NCBI GenBank assembly: GCA_965217205.1
Contig: OZ244254.1
Span: 2,170,001-2,234,000 of the forward strand
Source of the DNA: Maricaulis sp947259345
Lineage (GTDB): Bacteria; Pseudomonadota; Alphaproteobacteria; Caulobacterales; Maricaulaceae
Length of the DNA stretch: 64,000 bases
Direction: 5' to 3'
Under the pieces are notes generated by a model. That model did no database searches. It saw nothing but the letters and a program-made list of their open reading frames with translations, and was not told the origin of the DNA. Positions 18,551-27,287 of the stretch are shown one piece after another. The translations under genes and the position numbers were made by a program. How positions within the stretch are numbered: position 1 is the stretch's first letter; every line of letters begins with the position of its first letter.

Positions 18551-19522
18551 TCAGGCCCCCGGCAGGGTCCGGCCGATGGCCAGGAAGCGCTCGCGGCGTT
18601 GCTGGCGCAGGGCCTTGGCATCCATTTGCTCGAGCTGGCCGAGATGTTTCTCGATGGCATTGCCGACAGCAGTCATGGTCGCCTGGGCGTGACGATGGGC
18701 ACCGCCGACCGGTTCGGGAATGACCTGGTCGACGATCTTCATCGCCAGAAGGTCCGGCGCAGTGATTTTCATCGCTACAGCGGCATCCTTGGAGCGGGTT
18801 GAATCATTCCACAGGATGGAGGCACAGCCTTCCGGCGAGATCACCGAATAGATGGAGTGTTCCAGCATCATCACCGTATTGGCACTGGCCAGGGCCACAG
18901 CCCCGCCGGAGCCACCTTCACCGGTAATGGTGGAAATCAGTGGCGTACCCAGCGTCAGGCAGCGCTCGGTCGAACGGGCGATGGCTTCGGACTGGCCGCG
19001 CTCTTCCGCGCCAAGGCCCGGATAGGCGCCAGCCGTATCGACAAAGGTCAACACTGGCAGGTTGAACTTCTCGGCCAGATCCATCAGGCGGATCGCCTTG
19101 CGATAACCTTCCGGGCGCGCCATGCCGAAATTGTGCTTGATGCGGGTTTCGGTGTTGTGGCCCTTCTCATGGCCGATCACGACCACGGACCGTCCGCGGA
19201 AGCGGCCCAGACCCCCGACAATCGCGGGGTCTTCGGAGAAACGGCGATCTCCGCACATTTCCTCGAAATCCTCAATCAGCGCCTTGCGATAATCACGGAA
19301 ATGCGGCCGCTCGGGATGGCGGGCGACCAACGTCTTGCGCCAGGGGTCGAGCTTGGAATAGAGCGCGGCGAGCTGTTCGCTGGCCTTTTGACGCAGGCGC
19401 GCCGTCTCTTCCGCCGTATCGGGAGCGTCATCACCCGCGAGGGATTCGAGCTCTTCAATCTTGGCTTCCAGCTCGGCCAGCGGCCGTTCGAAATCGAGAT
19501 AGGTACGAGTGGGGTCGGACAT
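18551..19522 (-). CDS. accA: Acetyl-CoA carboxylase carboxyltransferase subunit alpha
   Basis: 323 residues, the usual AccA length. Family landmarks are present: TYLDFERPLAELEAKIEEL at the N-terminus, HPERPHFRDYRKALIEDF, GHEKGHNTETRIKHNFGM, TFVDTAGAYPGLGAEERGQ, and TGEGGSGGAVALA for the oxyanion region. With AccD it transfers carboxyl from biotin to acetyl-CoA, the committed step of fatty-acid synthesis. It follows xerD by 92 bases on the same strand and converges on the DMT exporter. A GGGGCTCAGGCCCC inverted repeat lies across its stop codon. Confidence 0.97.
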   Translation of the reverse strand: MSDPTRTYLDFERPLAELEAKIEELESLAGDDAPDTAEETARLRQKASEQLAALYSKLDPWRKTLVARHPERPHFRDYRKALIEDFEEMCGDRRFSEDPAIVGGLGRFRGRSVVVIGHEKGHNTETRIKHNFGMARPEGYRKAIRLMDLAEKFNLPVLTFVDTAGAYPGLGAEERGQSEAIARSTERCLTLGTPLISTITGEGGSGGAVALASANTVMMLEHSIYSVISPEGCASILWNDSTRSKDAAVAMKITAPDLLAMKIVDQVIPEPVGGAHRHAQATMTAVGNAIEKHLGQLEQMDAKALRQQRRERFLAIGRTLPGA

Positions 19523-19614
19523 GTCCTGCCAACGCCTGTGATCACAAAAGTGGAGGGCAACCTAACGACCCCGCACCGGGGCTACAAGCCTCAAAAGCCG
19601 CACTTACGCATACG

Positions 19615-20586
19615 TCAACCGGCGCTCCCATCCTCGCCGCGCCGGGCCAGGGGGTGCGCCGACTGGACGAGGGATTTCAGCCTTTCATCAAGCACATGCG
19701 TGTAGATCTGCGTGGTCGAGACATCGGCATGACCGAGCAGCATCTGGACGCTGCGCAGATCCGCGCCTCTCGCGAGAAGGTGTGTCGCGAAGGCATGGCG
19801 CAGAACATGCGGTGACACCTTTGTCGGGTCCATTCCCGCCGCCAGGGTCAGTTCACCGAGTATCTGGGCGAAACGTTCCCGGGTGAGGTGCCCGCCTTTC
19901 GCGGTTCGCGAGGGAAAGAGGAAGCGGCCTGCCTTGCCGGCCTTGCTCTTGTCGGCAGGCAGGTGAGCCTCACGCACGGCCTTGTACGCCGCCACAGCGT
20001 CGAGCGCGGCCTCGGTCAGCGGAACCAGCCGCTCGCGTCCCCCTTTGCCGGTGATCTGGATACAGCGCTCGGCCCGCACGAATGCCCCCAGCGGCAAGGA
20101 GACCAGCTCGGTCACCCGCAACCCGCCGGCATAGAGCAATTCCATCAGCGCCCGGGTTCGCGCCCCGGCCGGACCGGGCAGATCGGCGGCTGCCGTGAAC
20201 AGCGCATCGACATCGGCCTCGGAGAGAATCTTCGGCAGGGCGCGACCCTGTTTCGGCGCTCGCAAGGGCGTGGCCGGATTGTCGGTGCGGACACCATCGG
20301 ACAGCAGGAAGCGGTAGAAGCGCTTGATCGCTGAAAGGCGCCGCGCGGCGGTGGAGGCGGCCAGGCCGTCGGCTGCAATACCGGCCAGAACGGTCTCGAG
20401 ATTCGGCGTCGTGGCCGACTCCAGCTCCACGCCCTGGCCGCTCAGCCGCCCGGCGACATCCATCAGGTCCCGCCGGTAGGCATCGAGCGTGTTGGCGGCG
20501 GCGCCGCGCTCGGCCGCCATCATGTCGAGAAAGAGTGCGATCAGGGTCCGGTCCTGGGACCGGCGTGCTGACGGCGCGTCACTCAC
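19615..20586 (-). CDS. xerD: Tyrosine recombinase XerD
   Basis: 323 residues. The SAM-like N-terminal domain (ALFLDMMAAERGAAANTLDAY) precedes a tyrosine recombinase domain with the catalytic residues in place: Arg in YAGGLRVTELVSL, HVLRHAFATHLL (HxxR), LLGHADVSTTQIYTHV (His and nucleophile Tyr). With XerC it resolves chromosome dimers at dif during cell division. A chromosomal setting beside housekeeping genes fits XerD rather than a phage integrase. It starts with GTG overlapping the preceding stop by 4 bases (GTGA), so it is coupled to the secreted protein upstream. Confidence 0.93.
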   Translation of the reverse strand: MSDAPSARRSQDRTLIALFLDMMAAERGAAANTLDAYRRDLMDVAGRLSGQGVELESATTPNLETVLAGIAADGLAASTAARRLSAIKRFYRFLLSDGVRTDNPATPLRAPKQGRALPKILSEADVDALFTAAADLPGPAGARTRALMELLYAGGLRVTELVSLPLGAFVRAERCIQITGKGGRERLVPLTEAALDAVAAYKAVREAHLPADKSKAGKAGRFLFPSRTAKGGHLTRERFAQILGELTLAAGMDPTKVSPHVLRHAFATHLLARGADLRSVQMLLGHADVSTTQIYTHVLDERLKSLVQSAHPLARRGEDGSAG

Positions 20587-22232
20587 CGCGCCCTCGCGAT
20601 CACCCGCTCCAGAACGAGAGAGAGGGCATTGCCGCGCAGACCAGCCGCGTCCAGCGCCGCGATGGCGCGACTGAAGGCGACCGGGTCGGCGGCGGTCTCC
20701 GGGCGGTTGAGCAGGCTGACCGCCAGCATCGCGGTCTCCGCGCGAGCGCCGGCCCGCTGACTCATCTCCATGGCGGCGAGTTCCGACGAGGCGACCGGCG
20801 CGTCAAGGCCGAGAACCGACAAACGGGGCGAGGCGGTCAATTGCGCGCCGAGTTCGGCAAGGGCCAGGCGTTCGCCGAGCGCCTCATCGCCCTGGCTTTC
20901 CAGCCAGGCGGCCAGGACCGCATCGAAATTCCCGCCGCCCAGCGCATCGCGGGCGATGGCCAGGGAGAGATCAAGCGCAACCATGCGGCGCGGCGACGGT
21001 GCTTCCCAATCGATTTGCGGCTCGACCGCATCGACCGGCGTGCCATCGGCATAGACCAGCTGACCATCGGCTGTTTCCAGGATTGGCTGACCGACCCGCT
21101 CGGCCGGTCCGGGACGTTGGGGCGGACCGTCAATCAAGGCATCGCGCCAGCGCACCGCGGATCGCAAATCGCCGATGATCACCGCCGCCAGGGCGATGTC
21201 ATAGCCGTGCTCGAGCGTGGCCGCCGTCACCGGCAGGGTTTCGATTTCACGGCCATGATGACGCGCGACATGGATAAAGCGGGCGGCTTCACTTTCATCG
21301 GACAGGAGATAGCCAAGCGCCTGACCGGCCAGCTCGCGGTCACGGGCCCGGGCCATGAGATCTTCCAGCGCGTGATGCCGGTCGCGACCGGATAGGGCCA
21401 GCGCCGCGTCAAGCGCCGCTGCGCCGTCTTCAACCGGCACGGGTTCATACATCGGCCGGTGAACCAGCGAGGCCAGCCAGGCCGGCGCACGGTCGGCGAC
21501 TTCCGGCATGAAAGCTTCCGGATCGACCAGATAGCGTGACATTGCGAAATCCAGCCCGCTATCCGGCGCGGAGACGCTATCCGCGACCGGGGTTCCCAGC
21601 GTGATGGCAAACAGACGCGCGTCGAAATCATCATCCTCGGAGCTCGCCCGCGCCAACTCCGCCGTCAGTTCGGCTGCGGCGCCCTGGTCATCGAGCGCAA
21701 GGCAGAAGGCGCGTCGCCGCAGCCAGTCCGGCGCGTCACGGTTTTCGATCAGCGCATTGGTGGTCTGGCAGGCACGATCCGTGTCCCCCAGGGCAAAGCC
21801 AAGTTCAGCATGACGCTCTGCCAGCGCCGGACGGCGATGAATGCCCGGCGTGCGCTCGAGCAGGTCAAAGGCATCATGCGGTCCGCCCGCTGCAAGCAGC
21901 CGGTCCACGCGCAGTTCGGCGAGGCGAGCATCGCCGCGGCCCCCGACCGGCGGACGACCACCGGTCAACAGGATGAGCCGGGCGATATCGCCGAGCGCTT
22001 CGCTGGCATAACCATTGTCACCAGTCCCGGGCAAACGGGACAACACGGCTTCGGCCATGTCCCGGTCGGAGCGGGACCATAGCCGGTCACCCAGACCTCG
22101 ATCGGTCAGCGAGACCTCAAGTGGGTCCAGCGCATCCAGTTGCTCGACTTCGATCGGGTTTTGGGCTGCGGCGGTGCCGCACAGAAGCGCTGCCAGCAGG
22201 CTAGCGCGGGAAATCGTCTTCCAGCTCGACAC
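20583..22232 (-). CDS. Large secreted protein of unknown function, helical-repeat-like
   Basis: 549 residues after choosing GTG at 22232, which has GGGAGA six bases upstream; an ATG at 22238 is too close to that site. A Sec signal (TISRASLLAALLCGTAAAQN) is followed by a long Ala/Leu-rich helical region with TPR-like features (LAAGGPHDAFDLLERTPG, RPALAERHAELGFALGDTDRA). I recognise no catalytic motif. The product is probably periplasmic. It is coupled to xerD (4-base overlap) and its start lies inside the 46-codon membrane-protein gene upstream. Similar proteins sit beside xerD/aroK in related genomes as far as I recall, which suggests an envelope or division role, but that is inference. Confidence 0.75.
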   Translation of the reverse strand: MSSWKTISRASLLAALLCGTAAAQNPIEVEQLDALDPLEVSLTDRGLGDRLWSRSDRDMAEAVLSRLPGTGDNGYASEALGDIARLILLTGGRPPVGGRGDARLAELRVDRLLAAGGPHDAFDLLERTPGIHRRPALAERHAELGFALGDTDRACQTTNALIENRDAPDWLRRRAFCLALDDQGAAAELTAELARASSEDDDFDARLFAITLGTPVADSVSAPDSGLDFAMSRYLVDPEAFMPEVADRAPAWLASLVHRPMYEPVPVEDGAAALDAALALSGRDRHHALEDLMARARDRELAGQALGYLLSDESEAARFIHVARHHGREIETLPVTAATLEHGYDIALAAVIIGDLRSAVRWRDALIDGPPQRPGPAERVGQPILETADGQLVYADGTPVDAVEPQIDWEAPSPRRMVALDLSLAIARDALGGGNFDAVLAAWLESQGDEALGERLALAELGAQLTASPRLSVLGLDAPVASSELAAMEMSQRAGARAETAMLAVSLLNRPETAADPVAFSRAIAALDAAGLRGNALSLVLERVIARAR

Positions 22233-22341
22233 GCACATTCTCCCGGGTCGGTTCAAGGCCGTTGGCAATCAGGACCAGCGTGCCGAATCCGATCGCGACG
22301 AGACCGGCGATAACCGCCACACCCACCAGAAAACCACGCAT
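22201..22341 (-). CDS. Small single-span membrane protein, 46 residues
   Basis: A short frame from ATG 22341 with a very good Shine-Dalgarno (AGGAG, 8 bases upstream). It encodes MRGFLVGVAVIAGLVAIGF, one membrane helix with a short outside tail rich in charge (NGLEPTRENVRVELEDDFPR). No family is recognised. Its last 32 bases overlap the start of the large secreted protein in another frame, so the two are likely translationally linked. The length, membrane helix and ribosome site argue that it is real. First gene of the leftward unit ending in accA or xerD; divergent from aroK. Confidence 0.7.
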   Translation of the reverse strand: MRGFLVGVAVIAGLVAIGFGTLVLIANGLEPTRENVRVELEDDFPR

Positions 22342-22448
22342 GAAACCGACTCCTTGACCCCGTGAAGACCCGCCTTCGCACTGCGGGTCGTAGCGCGCAC
22401 GAGCCTAACCCTGATTGCGGCGATTTCCAGACCGTTTATACCGCTAGC

Positions 22449-22988
22449 ATGTCGTGCGTTCACAAACCGCAGAAATCGCTGGTCCTGATCGGCCTGATGG
22501 GGGTGGGAAAAACGACCGTTGGTCGCCGCCTCGCGCATGCGCTGAAGCTGGACTTCCGCGACGCCGATGAGGAGGTCGAACAGGCCGCCGGTCGCAGCGT
22601 GTCCGAGATCTTCGAGGATTTCGGCGAGGCCGCCTTTCGCGATGGCGAGCGCAAGGTGATCGCCCGCCTGCTCGAGGAACCGCCCATGGTTCTGGCCCTG
22701 GGGGGCGGCGCCTTTGTCGATCCGGAAACCCGCGCACGGGTAAAGGCCGAGGCGACTTCGATCTGGCTGCAGGCCGATGTCGAAACCCTGGTCAAACGCG
22801 TCTCCAAGCGCGATACCCGCCCGCTTTTGAGAGAAGACGATCCGGAAACCGTGCTGCGCGCCTTGCTCGACAAGCGTCAGGCCGCGTATGCAGAGGCCGA
22901 CATCCATGTGGATGCCTCCGGCGGCTCGCACAATTTGACGCTGGATTTGATTTTGCGGGCGATTGAGGCCCGGGAGACGTCAGCGTGA
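22449..22988 (+). CDS. aroK: Shikimate kinase
   Basis: 179 residues. The Walker A motif GLMGVGKTT (residues 15-23) and the shikimate-binding DFRDADEEVEQAAGRSV, FRDGERKVIARLL, LALGGGAFVDP and the lid Arg in RDTRPLLREDD are all visible. It phosphorylates shikimate in aromatic amino-acid synthesis. ATG at 22449 gives the family length; an earlier in-frame start at 22362 adds residues unlike any shikimate kinase. Its stop overlaps the GTG start of aroB by 4 bases. Confidence 0.96.
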   Translation: MSCVHKPQKSLVLIGLMGVGKTTVGRRLAHALKLDFRDADEEVEQAAGRSVSEIFEDFGEAAFRDGERKVIARLLEEPPMVLALGGGAFVDPETRARVKAEATSIWLQADVETLVKRVSKRDTRPLLREDDPETVLRALLDKRQAAYAEADIHVDASGGSHNLTLDLILRAIEARETSA

Positions 22989-24088
22989 GCGAGATCTTGC
23001 GGGTCAATGTCGGTCTGGGTGAGCGCGCCTATGACGTGCTGGTCGGGTCCGGGGCCCTCGCGGCGGCAGGCGCTGAGCTGGGCGAGCGCTTTCCGCGGGG
23101 CCGGGCCATTCTGGTGACTGACCGCCATGTCGCCAACCTGCATCTCGAACGCGTCAGCGATCAGCTTGCCGGCCTTGGCCTGCGTGTCGATCCGATCATT
23201 GTCGAACCGGGCGAGACCTCGAAAAGCTGGGCCGGGCTGGAAAGCGTCGTCGACGCCCTGCTGGACCGCAATGTCGAACGCTCGGAAGCCATCATTGCGC
23301 TGGGCGGCGGTGTTATTGGCGATCTGACGGGCTTTGCCGCCGCCGTGACCAAGCGCGGCGTGGACTTCATCCAGATTCCAACCACGCTATTGGCCCAGGT
23401 CGACAGCTCGGTCGGCGGCAAGACCGGTATCAATACGCGTCACGGCAAGAATTTCGCCGGTGCCTTCCATCAACCGCGCCTGGTGATCGCCGACCGCGAC
23501 TTGCTCGCCACCCTGCCCGATCGCGAACGCCGCGCCGGCTATGCCGAGATCGTCAAGGCGGCGTTGATCGGCGACGCCCCGCTCTTCGATCGCCTTGAAG
23601 CGGCGGGCAAGGACGTGCTCGACGGGGCCGCCCTGGACGCCGCCGTCGCCGCCGCCATCGCCTTCAAGGCCCGCATCGTCGCCGAGGATGAGCGTGAAGG
23701 CGGGGTCCGCGCCCTGCTCAATCTCGGTCATACATTCGGGCACGCCTTCGAAGCCGACGCCCCGAAAGACATGATCCGGCACGGGGAAGCCGTCGCGGTC
23801 GGCACCGCGCTGGCCTTTGCCTATTCCGCCCATCGCGGCGACTGCCCTGCGGTCGATGCCAACCGCGTGAGCGCCCATTTGCGCGCCGTCGGCCTGCCGG
23901 CCAGCCCGGCCGAGCTCGCCCATACCGATTGGGATGCCGCAAGCCTTGTTGACCGCATGCGAGACGACAAGAAAAACCGCGACGGTCGTATCACCCTCAT
24001 TCTCGCCCGCGCCATCGGCGATGCCTGGATTGACCCGGCCGCTGATGAAGCCGACCTTCTTGCCTTTATGGAGACCCAGCTCTCATGA
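22985..24088 (+). CDS. aroB: 3-dehydroquinate synthase
   Basis: 367 residues with a GTG start overlapping the aroK stop. Family motifs: VEPGETSKSWAGLE, LGGGVIGDLTGFAAA (NAD binding), IPTTLLAQVDSSVGGKTGIN, and the zinc-binding His pair in LLNLGHTFGHAFE. It converts DAHP to 3-dehydroquinate, the second step of the shikimate pathway. The stop overlaps the corC-like start (ATGA), giving a tightly coupled aroK-aroB-corC unit. Confidence 0.97.
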   Translation: MSEILRVNVGLGERAYDVLVGSGALAAAGAELGERFPRGRAILVTDRHVANLHLERVSDQLAGLGLRVDPIIVEPGETSKSWAGLESVVDALLDRNVERSEAIIALGGGVIGDLTGFAAAVTKRGVDFIQIPTTLLAQVDSSVGGKTGINTRHGKNFAGAFHQPRLVIADRDLLATLPDRERRAGYAEIVKAALIGDAPLFDRLEAAGKDVLDGAALDAAVAAAIAFKARIVAEDEREGGVRALLNLGHTFGHAFEADAPKDMIRHGEAVAVGTALAFAYSAHRGDCPAVDANRVSAHLRAVGLPASPAELAHTDWDAASLVDRMRDDKKNRDGRITLILARAIGDAWIDPAADEADLLAFMETQLS

Positions 24089-25371
24089 GCCTTGACTGGA
24101 CGATTATCGGACCGGCCCTGACCATTGTCGGCCTGCTCCTTCTTTCAGCCTTCTTTTCCGGTTCCGAGACCTCGCTGACGGCGACCTCACGGGCCCGCAT
24201 GCTGCAGCTGGAGCGTGACAAGAACCCGGCCGCGGCGCGGGTCAATATCCTGATCTCCGACGGGGAAGGCCTGCTCGGCTCTATCCTGCTCGGCAATAAT
24301 CTCGTCAATATCCTGGCCTCGATGATCGCCGGGCAATTGTTCGAAACCCTGCTGGGCGGCAATAGCGTCGTCTGGGCGACACTGGTCATGACCATCCTGG
24401 TCCTGGTCTTCGCCGAGGTCATGCCCAAGACCTATGCCCTGTCCAATCCGGAACGCTTTGCGCTCGCGGTTTCTCGCCCCATCCTGCTGGTCGTCCGCGT
24501 CTTTGCGCCCGTAGTCGGGGCCGTGCAATTCGTGGTGCGCAATGTGCTGCGCACTTTCGGTGCCAATGTCGACGGGCCGGTCCTGTCCTCGCATGACGAA
24601 TTGCGCGGCGCGATCGCCCTGCATCACGAAGAAGGCGGGGTGGTCAAGGATGACCGCGACATGCTCGGCGGCGTGCTCGACCTGCGTGACCTGACCGTCG
24701 ACGACATCATGGTGCACCGCAAATCCATCCTGATGATCGACGCCGACAAACCCTCCGAGGCGATCGTCACCGAAGCCCTGCACTCACCGCATACGCGCCT
24801 GCCGATCTACAAGGGCGACACCGAGAATATCGTCGGCATTCTGCATGTCCGCGACATTGCCCGCGCCCTTCATGAGGCGGACGGCAATGCCTCGGTGATC
24901 GATATCGATGCCCTGCGCCGTGAGCCCTGGTTCGTACCGGAGACGACAGAAGTCCTCGACCAGCTCAATGCCTTCCGCGAAAAGCGCGAGCACTTCGCCC
25001 TGGTCGTGGATGAGTATGGCGCCCTGATGGGTCTGGTGACGCTGGAAGATATTCTCGAGGAAATCGTCGGTGCCATCGAGGACGAGCACGACGTCACCGT
25101 CGAAGGCATCCAGCCCGATGGCGATGCGGTGTGGATTGTGGATGGCACGCTGCCGATCCGCGATCTCAACCGGGCGCTGGACTGGGAATTGCCGGACGAA
25201 GAGGCTGTCACCATTGCCGGCCTCGTCATCCATGAAGCCCAGACCATCCCGGAACGCGGCCAGGTCTTCGGCTTCCATGGCGCCCGTTTCGAAGTCGTCG
25301 AACGCCGTCGCAACCAGATCACCAAACTGCGTGTCTCGGTCAGCCCGGATGATGTGGGAACGGGCGGTTAA
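24085..25371 (+). CDS. CNNM/CorC (HlyC) family transporter-associated protein
   Basis: 428 residues. An N-terminal DUF21/CNNM domain with several membrane helices (LLLLSAFFSGSETSLTATSR) is followed by a CBS pair (about 205-330; VDDIMVHRKSILMID, MGLVTLEDILEEIVG) and a C-terminal CorC_HlyC domain (about 345-425; IRDLNRALDWELPDEEAVT). Relatives take part in Mg2+ or Co2+ export; the old hemolysin name is misleading. The start overlaps the aroB stop by 4 bases. The stop overlaps the convergent lipoprotein gene by 4 bases. Confidence 0.92.
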   Translation: MSLDWTIIGPALTIVGLLLLSAFFSGSETSLTATSRARMLQLERDKNPAAARVNILISDGEGLLGSILLGNNLVNILASMIAGQLFETLLGGNSVVWATLVMTILVLVFAEVMPKTYALSNPERFALAVSRPILLVVRVFAPVVGAVQFVVRNVLRTFGANVDGPVLSSHDELRGAIALHHEEGGVVKDDRDMLGGVLDLRDLTVDDIMVHRKSILMIDADKPSEAIVTEALHSPHTRLPIYKGDTENIVGILHVRDIARALHEADGNASVIDIDALRREPWFVPETTEVLDQLNAFREKREHFALVVDEYGALMGLVTLEDILEEIVGAIEDEHDVTVEGIQPDGDAVWIVDGTLPIRDLNRALDWELPDEEAVTIAGLVIHEAQTIPERGQVFGFHGARFEVVERRRNQITKLRVSVSPDDVGTGG

Positions 25372-26177
25372 GCCGGCGACATCTCCGGCTGGGGCGCGAT
25401 CTCCGCGTCGATCAGCTCGCGATACGCATCGCAGGTCCCGCGCGGCGTCTCGGACTCGACCACGTCCTGGCCCGCGCGGGCTTCTGCCACCAGATCGCCC
25501 AGCGCATCGGCGAACACGCTGGACAGGTCCATGACATCGGCCAAGTTGGTAAAAGCGTCAGGGCCGTCCAGGATGGTCGTGACGCCGCCGCCCGAAGCGA
25601 GATGGTTGCGCGACGCCCAGCGGATCGCGGCGACCTGACGGCCTTCGCGGTCGAGGATTTCCGCCTCGACACCCAGAGCCCCGATCCCCAGCGGGACGCG
25701 CGGATTGAGCGGACCCGGCACGGCCGCACCGAGAAGGCGCGAGACGCCGGTCGTCGCGACATTATTGCGGCGGATGCCACTGACGGATGCCAGGACCTCG
25801 CCATCAATCTCGACATCGGGCATCTCGCCGCTTTCACCCGCTTCTGTCGGCACCGGGCGAACATCAAAGCCGGCCCGCGCCAGGCGCTGGCAGACATCTT
25901 GTGACAATTGCCGCCGCACATCATCCAGCCGGGCCGGTGGGATATCGCCATCGATATCAGCTTGTGGGGCGATACTGACCGGCGGCAGATAGAGCACGCC
26001 CATCTCGGCCAGGGCGGCGCTGTCGGCATATTCCTCGACAGCCAGAAGCCGCCGCTCACCGGCCGCCAGACGCTCGGTCGAGGACAGGGTGGTGGGCGTC
26101 TCGAAACTGGTGCTGCAAGCTGTGCTGCCAGCGGCGACAAGCATTGGAAGCGCGAGCGTGCGCAAAGAGCGAAGCAT
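25368..26177 (-). CDS. Putative lipoprotein, DUF3313-like
   Basis: 269 residues. A lipoprotein signal ends in the lipobox GSTAC (residues about 17-21). The body (EMGVLYLPPVSIAP, VRRQLSQDVCQRLARAGFDV, DVEIDGEVLASVSG) resembles outer-membrane lipoproteins of the DUF3313 type, whose function is unknown; the assignment is tentative. The C-terminus contains one further Cys (GTCDAYREL). It lies downstream of bolA on the same strand, with 60 bases between. Confidence 0.7.
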   Translation of the reverse strand: MLRSLRTLALPMLVAAGSTACSTSFETPTTLSSTERLAAGERRLLAVEEYADSAALAEMGVLYLPPVSIAPQADIDGDIPPARLDDVRRQLSQDVCQRLARAGFDVRPVPTEAGESGEMPDVEIDGEVLASVSGIRRNNVATTGVSRLLGAAVPGPLNPRVPLGIGALGVEAEILDREGRQVAAIRWASRNHLASGGGVTTILDGPDAFTNLADVMDLSSVFADALGDLVAEARAGQDVVESETPRGTCDAYRELIDAEIAPQPEMSPA

Positions 26178-26237
26178 GTGTCAGTCCCCGATTGCGAAGG
26201 CGCCGCCTCGCCTGACCCGGGACTTGGCACCTGTGGC

Positions 26238-26507
26238 TTATTCGGTGGAACCGCGCGCCCGGATCACCAGGGCATGGACCGGACCGGCCAGTTCCTCGGC
26301 GAGGGCCTCATTGACCAGCCGGTGACGCGCGACCCGGTTCAGGCCATCAAACCGGCTCGCGGCGATGTCTACGGTGAAATGGCTTTGACCGCCGGGCCGC
26401 GCACCGGCATGACCGGCATGCAGATGGCTGTCATCGGTCACCGTCAGGGTGGTCGGCGTGAAGGCTTTTTGCAGCTTGCTCTCGATCCGCGCGGCGACGT
26501 CGCCCAT
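26238..26507 (-). CDS. BolA family protein
   Basis: 89 residues with the BolA fold: VAARIESKLQKAF, DDSHLHAGHAGARPGGQSHFTV and the C-terminal RHRLVNEALAEEL. The His residues in HLHAGH are those that help bind a [2Fe-2S] cluster with monothiol glutaredoxins, or DNA in some members. ATG at 26507 has GAGG seven bases upstream; a GTG at 26513 is also in frame. It is divergent from a J-domain gene and close to cobS, an arrangement widespread in alphaproteobacteria. Confidence 0.92.
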   Translation of the reverse strand: MGDVAARIESKLQKAFTPTTLTVTDDSHLHAGHAGARPGGQSHFTVDIAASRFDGLNRVARHRLVNEALAEELAGPVHALVIRARGSTE

Positions 26508-26572
26508 ATTCACACCTCTTTGTTCATCGGCTTCATTGCCGCTTTACTGACGCATGACCATAATTGGGGATC

Positions 26573-27187
26573 ATGTCGGAAGCTTACAATTACAAACCGC
26601 GGTTCAAAGACATCCGCATCAAGCCGCCCAAGGACGAGCCGGCGCCGGAAGAGCGTGTCTGCGAGTGGCCGGGCTGCCGCAAGCATGGCGACAGCCGGGC
26701 GCCGAAGGCGAATGACCGGCTGAATGACTTTTACTGGTTCTGCCAGAGCCATGCCTCGGAATACAACAAGTCCTGGAATTTCTTCGAGGGCATGGGCGAG
26801 CAGGCGGCCCAGTCCTTCCGTGAGAGCGCGGCCTATGGCCATCGCCCGACCTGGAATTGGCGCAATACGCATTCCGCCTCCGCCAAGGCTTCTCGCGCCA
26901 GTCGCGATTTCGCAGACGGGTTTAACGACCCTTTCGGCATGTTCGGCGACCGCAAGGACCCCCACAAGGAAGCTCCGCGGGAAAAATCCATGGGCCGACT
27001 GCAGACCAAGGCACTGGAAACCATGGCGCTGGATCCGGACGTGAAACCGTCCATCGTGCGCAAACGCTATGCCGAACTGGTCAAGCAATTCCACCCGGAC
27101 GCCAATGGCGGCGACCGTTCCAGCGAGGAGCAATTGGGCCGCGTGATCGCCGCCTATCAGATACTCAAGAGTGCCGGGATGGCCTGA
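26573..27187 (+). CDS. J-domain (DnaJ-like) protein
   Basis: 204 residues. The J domain is at the C-terminus (from about residue 138: MALDPDVKPSIVRKRYAELV, then KQFHPDANGGDRSSEE), with the HPD motif intact, so it can stimulate DnaK. The N-terminal part has a Cys/His-containing region (VCEWPGCRKHGDSRAPK, WFCQSHASEYNKSWNFF) that could bind zinc. ATG 26573 is chosen; an upstream TTG at 26564 is in frame. It is divergent from bolA, and cobS lies downstream after two other genes. Confidence 0.92.
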   Translation: MSEAYNYKPRFKDIRIKPPKDEPAPEERVCEWPGCRKHGDSRAPKANDRLNDFYWFCQSHASEYNKSWNFFEGMGEQAAQSFRESAAYGHRPTWNWRNTHSASAKASRASRDFADGFNDPFGMFGDRKDPHKEAPREKSMGRLQTKALETMALDPDVKPSIVRKRYAELVKQFHPDANGGDRSSEEQLGRVIAAYQILKSAGMA

Positions 27188-27287
27188 CGCCGCCGTCGGC
27201 GCTGAATTACAGCCACTTCATCACTGTGAAACACCGCAGCAATCCCGGATTTGCATGCTGCGCCATGTTTGGTTTGGGGAATGACAC

